From: Gammaproteobacteria bacterium
Lineage (GTDB): Bacteria; Pseudomonadota; Gammaproteobacteria; Steroidobacterales; Steroidobacteraceae
DNA length: 43,713 nt
Assembly (NCBI GenBank): GCA_019247195.1
Contig: JAFAPI010000228.1
Span: forward strand, 1 to 43,713
Reading direction: 5' to 3'
Shown here: piece by piece, positions 42,664 through 43,713 of the stretch
Position numbering within the stretch: the first letter of the stretch is position 1
Layout of the letters: each line of letters opens with the position of its first letter
Made by a program: the position numbers and the translations under genes
The notes under the pieces: generated by a model
What the model saw: the letters and a program-made list of their open reading frames with translations, nothing else
Told to the model about the DNA's origin: nothing
Databases searched by the model: none

Positions 42664-43356
42664 TCAGCGTCCGGTGCCGTCGTCCAGCAGCGGCGGGGCG
42701 AGCTGCAGATCCGATAGCAGGCCGTTGCGCACCGCGAACAGCGTGACGGCCGCGGTGTTGTGCAACTCGAGTTTGCGCATCAGATTGGCGCGGTGCTTCT
42801 CCACCGTCTTGATGCTGACCCGCAGCGCCAGCGCCGCTCGCTTGTTCGAGTCGCCGAGGGCGATCCGGGTCAGCACCTCGCGCTCGCGGCCGGTGATGTT
42901 GGGCGCAGTCTCACCACCGGGCTCATTGCGCCGCAGGTAGCCGGACACCAGGCGCGCGGACACCGGCTCGGAGAAATACTTCTGCCCGCCCAGTACGGCG
43001 CGGATGGCCTGCAGCAGCTCGCCGCGGCTCGCATCCTTGAGCACGTAGCCGTCCGCGCCGGCCCCGAGCGCTGCGCGGATGTACTCGTCGGTGCAATAGG
43101 CGGTGAGCACCAGCACCCGCACTCCCGGGCAGGCCGCGCGCAGGTCGTCGATGGTGTGCAGGCCGGAACCCCCGGGCATGGCGAGGTCAGTGATCACGAG
43201 GGTCGGCTGGGTCTGCTGTGCGATCTGCACTCCCTCGGCGGCGCTGTTGGCCTCGCCGACGATCCGCAGATCCGGTTCCAGCTCGAGCAGGGCCCGCAGC
43301 CCGTCTCGCAAAATGGCATGGTCTTCGATGAGAACGATGCGCGCGAAGAGACTCAT
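42664..43356 (-). CDS. NarL/FixJ-family response regulator
   Basis: A 230-residue protein; ATG (complement of 43354-43356) with AAGGAAG upstream. The receiver has Glu11-Asp12, phospho-acceptor Asp57 in VITDLAMPGGSGL, Thr85 and Lys107. The LuxR-type DNA-binding domain has ITGREREVLTRIALGDSNKRAALAL and TVEKHRANLMRKLEL. Convergent with the histidine kinase (7 bases between stops). Together with the other regulator it suggests one kinase feeding two outputs. Confidence 0.93.
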   Translation of the reverse strand: MSLFARIVLIEDHAILRDGLRALLELEPDLRIVGEANSAAEGVQIAQQTQPTLVITDLAMPGGSGLHTIDDLRAACPGVRVLVLTAYCTDEYIRAALGAGADGYVLKDASRGELLQAIRAVLGGQKYFSEPVSARLVSGYLRRNEPGGETAPNITGREREVLTRIALGDSNKRAALALRVSIKTVEKHRANLMRKLELHNTAAVTLFAVRNGLLSDLQLAPPLLDDGTGR

Positions 43357-43616
43357 CTCAGGTGCTTCCTTCTTCGTTCTGCACCGGCGGCACGTGCGTG
43401 GCGCCGTGCGGTCTTGATCCCCCGGAGCGTCCGCGCCGTCGCAGCGTCGGTCGGCCGACGTCGGGTGCGATGGGCGCGGAACGTTCCCCCTGCGCGAGAT
43501 AATGGGGTCAAAGTCAAGAGCGGTCTACTGCGAAGAACGGAACCACCACACATTCTGCGCAATATACATAGTTACCCTATCTGGTCCGGCGGACGGGGAG
43601 GGCGTAGAAGGCGCTG

Positions 43617-43713
43617 ATGCGTGGTCGCTGGATCCGCTCGCTGGCCGCGGGCGTCATGCTGCTCGGTGCGCTGAGCCCGGCGCGGGGCGACATATATATG
43701 TTCGTCGACCCGG
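43617..43713 (+). CDS. start of an exported protein (possibly DUF4124/lytic-transglycosylase type), truncated by window edge
   Basis: ATG 43617 follows GAAGG at 6 bases. The 32 visible residues are a signal peptide (RGRWIRSLAAGVMLLGALSPARG) and DIYMFVDP. A secreted protein that begins with such an Asp-Ile-Tyr-x-Phe/Tyr-x-Asp motif is typical of DUF4124-containing or SLT-type periplasmic proteins. Too little is present to settle the function. Confidence 0.6.
   Translation, partial: MRGRWIRSLAAGVMLLGALSPARGDIYMFVDP

Overview
The window looks like chromosomal DNA from a GC-rich, aerobic, Gram-negative proteobacterium, possibly a gammaproteobacterium. Supporting features are OmpA/DUF4398 lipoproteins, a MASE1 diguanylate cyclase, a CheB-CheR-histidine kinase fusion, NarL-type two-component proteins and a tRNA-Cys without an encoded CCA. 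The genus cannot be told from the sequence. No insertion sequence, phage gene or CRISPR array was seen.

Layout. Positions 1-12.1 kb hold a partial OFA-type MFS transporter, tRNA-Cys, a frameshifted DUF2382 remnant, a CheB methylesterase followed by a 1228-residue CheB-CheR-PAS-histidine kinase-receiver protein, a Rieske oxygenase of the quaternary-ammonium type divergent from an isochorismatase-fold hydrolase, a MASE1-PAS-PAS-GGDEF diguanylate cyclase and a repeat-bearing membrane protein. Positions 12.2-14.3 kb hold DUF2252 and a thioredoxin-reductase-like flavoprotein. At 14.7-16.1 kb is an APC-family amino-acid permease.

From 30.3 kb back to 16.1 kb every gene lies on the minus strand. 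In transcription order these are soxB, soxD, soxA, soxG, a dimethylglycine-dehydrogenase-like flavoprotein, a PAP2-family protein, taurine:pyruvate aminotransferase (tpa), sulfoacetaldehyde acetyltransferase (xsc), acetate kinase (ackA) and a MocR/TauR-like regulator. Divergent from soxB is a four-gene ABC importer of the glycine betaine/choline type (30.4-34.2 kb). It is followed by a membrane di-iron desaturase/hydroxylase, a signal-less PhnD-like binding protein, a non-pyrrolysine MttB-family methyltransferase, two DUF4398-type lipoproteins (one with an OmpA domain) and a PhyH-type dioxygenase. The window closes with a NarL-family histidine kinase between two LuxR-type response regulators, and the start of an exported protein.

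How it may work together. The tpa-xsc-ackA-regulator block is a recognisable taurine dissimilation pathway: taurine to sulfoacetaldehyde, then sulfite plus acetyl phosphate, then acetate plus ATP. It sits beside a quaternary-amine importer and several enzymes of N-demethylation families (SoxBDAG, DMGDH-like, MttB-like, and a Rieske oxygenase farther away). The most interesting reading, which is inference, is a pathway that imports N-methylated taurines such as N,N,N-trimethyltaurine (taurobetaine), removes the methyl groups and desulfonates the resulting taurine. The conservative alternative is separate glycine-betaine/sarcosine and taurine pathways that happen to be neighbours.
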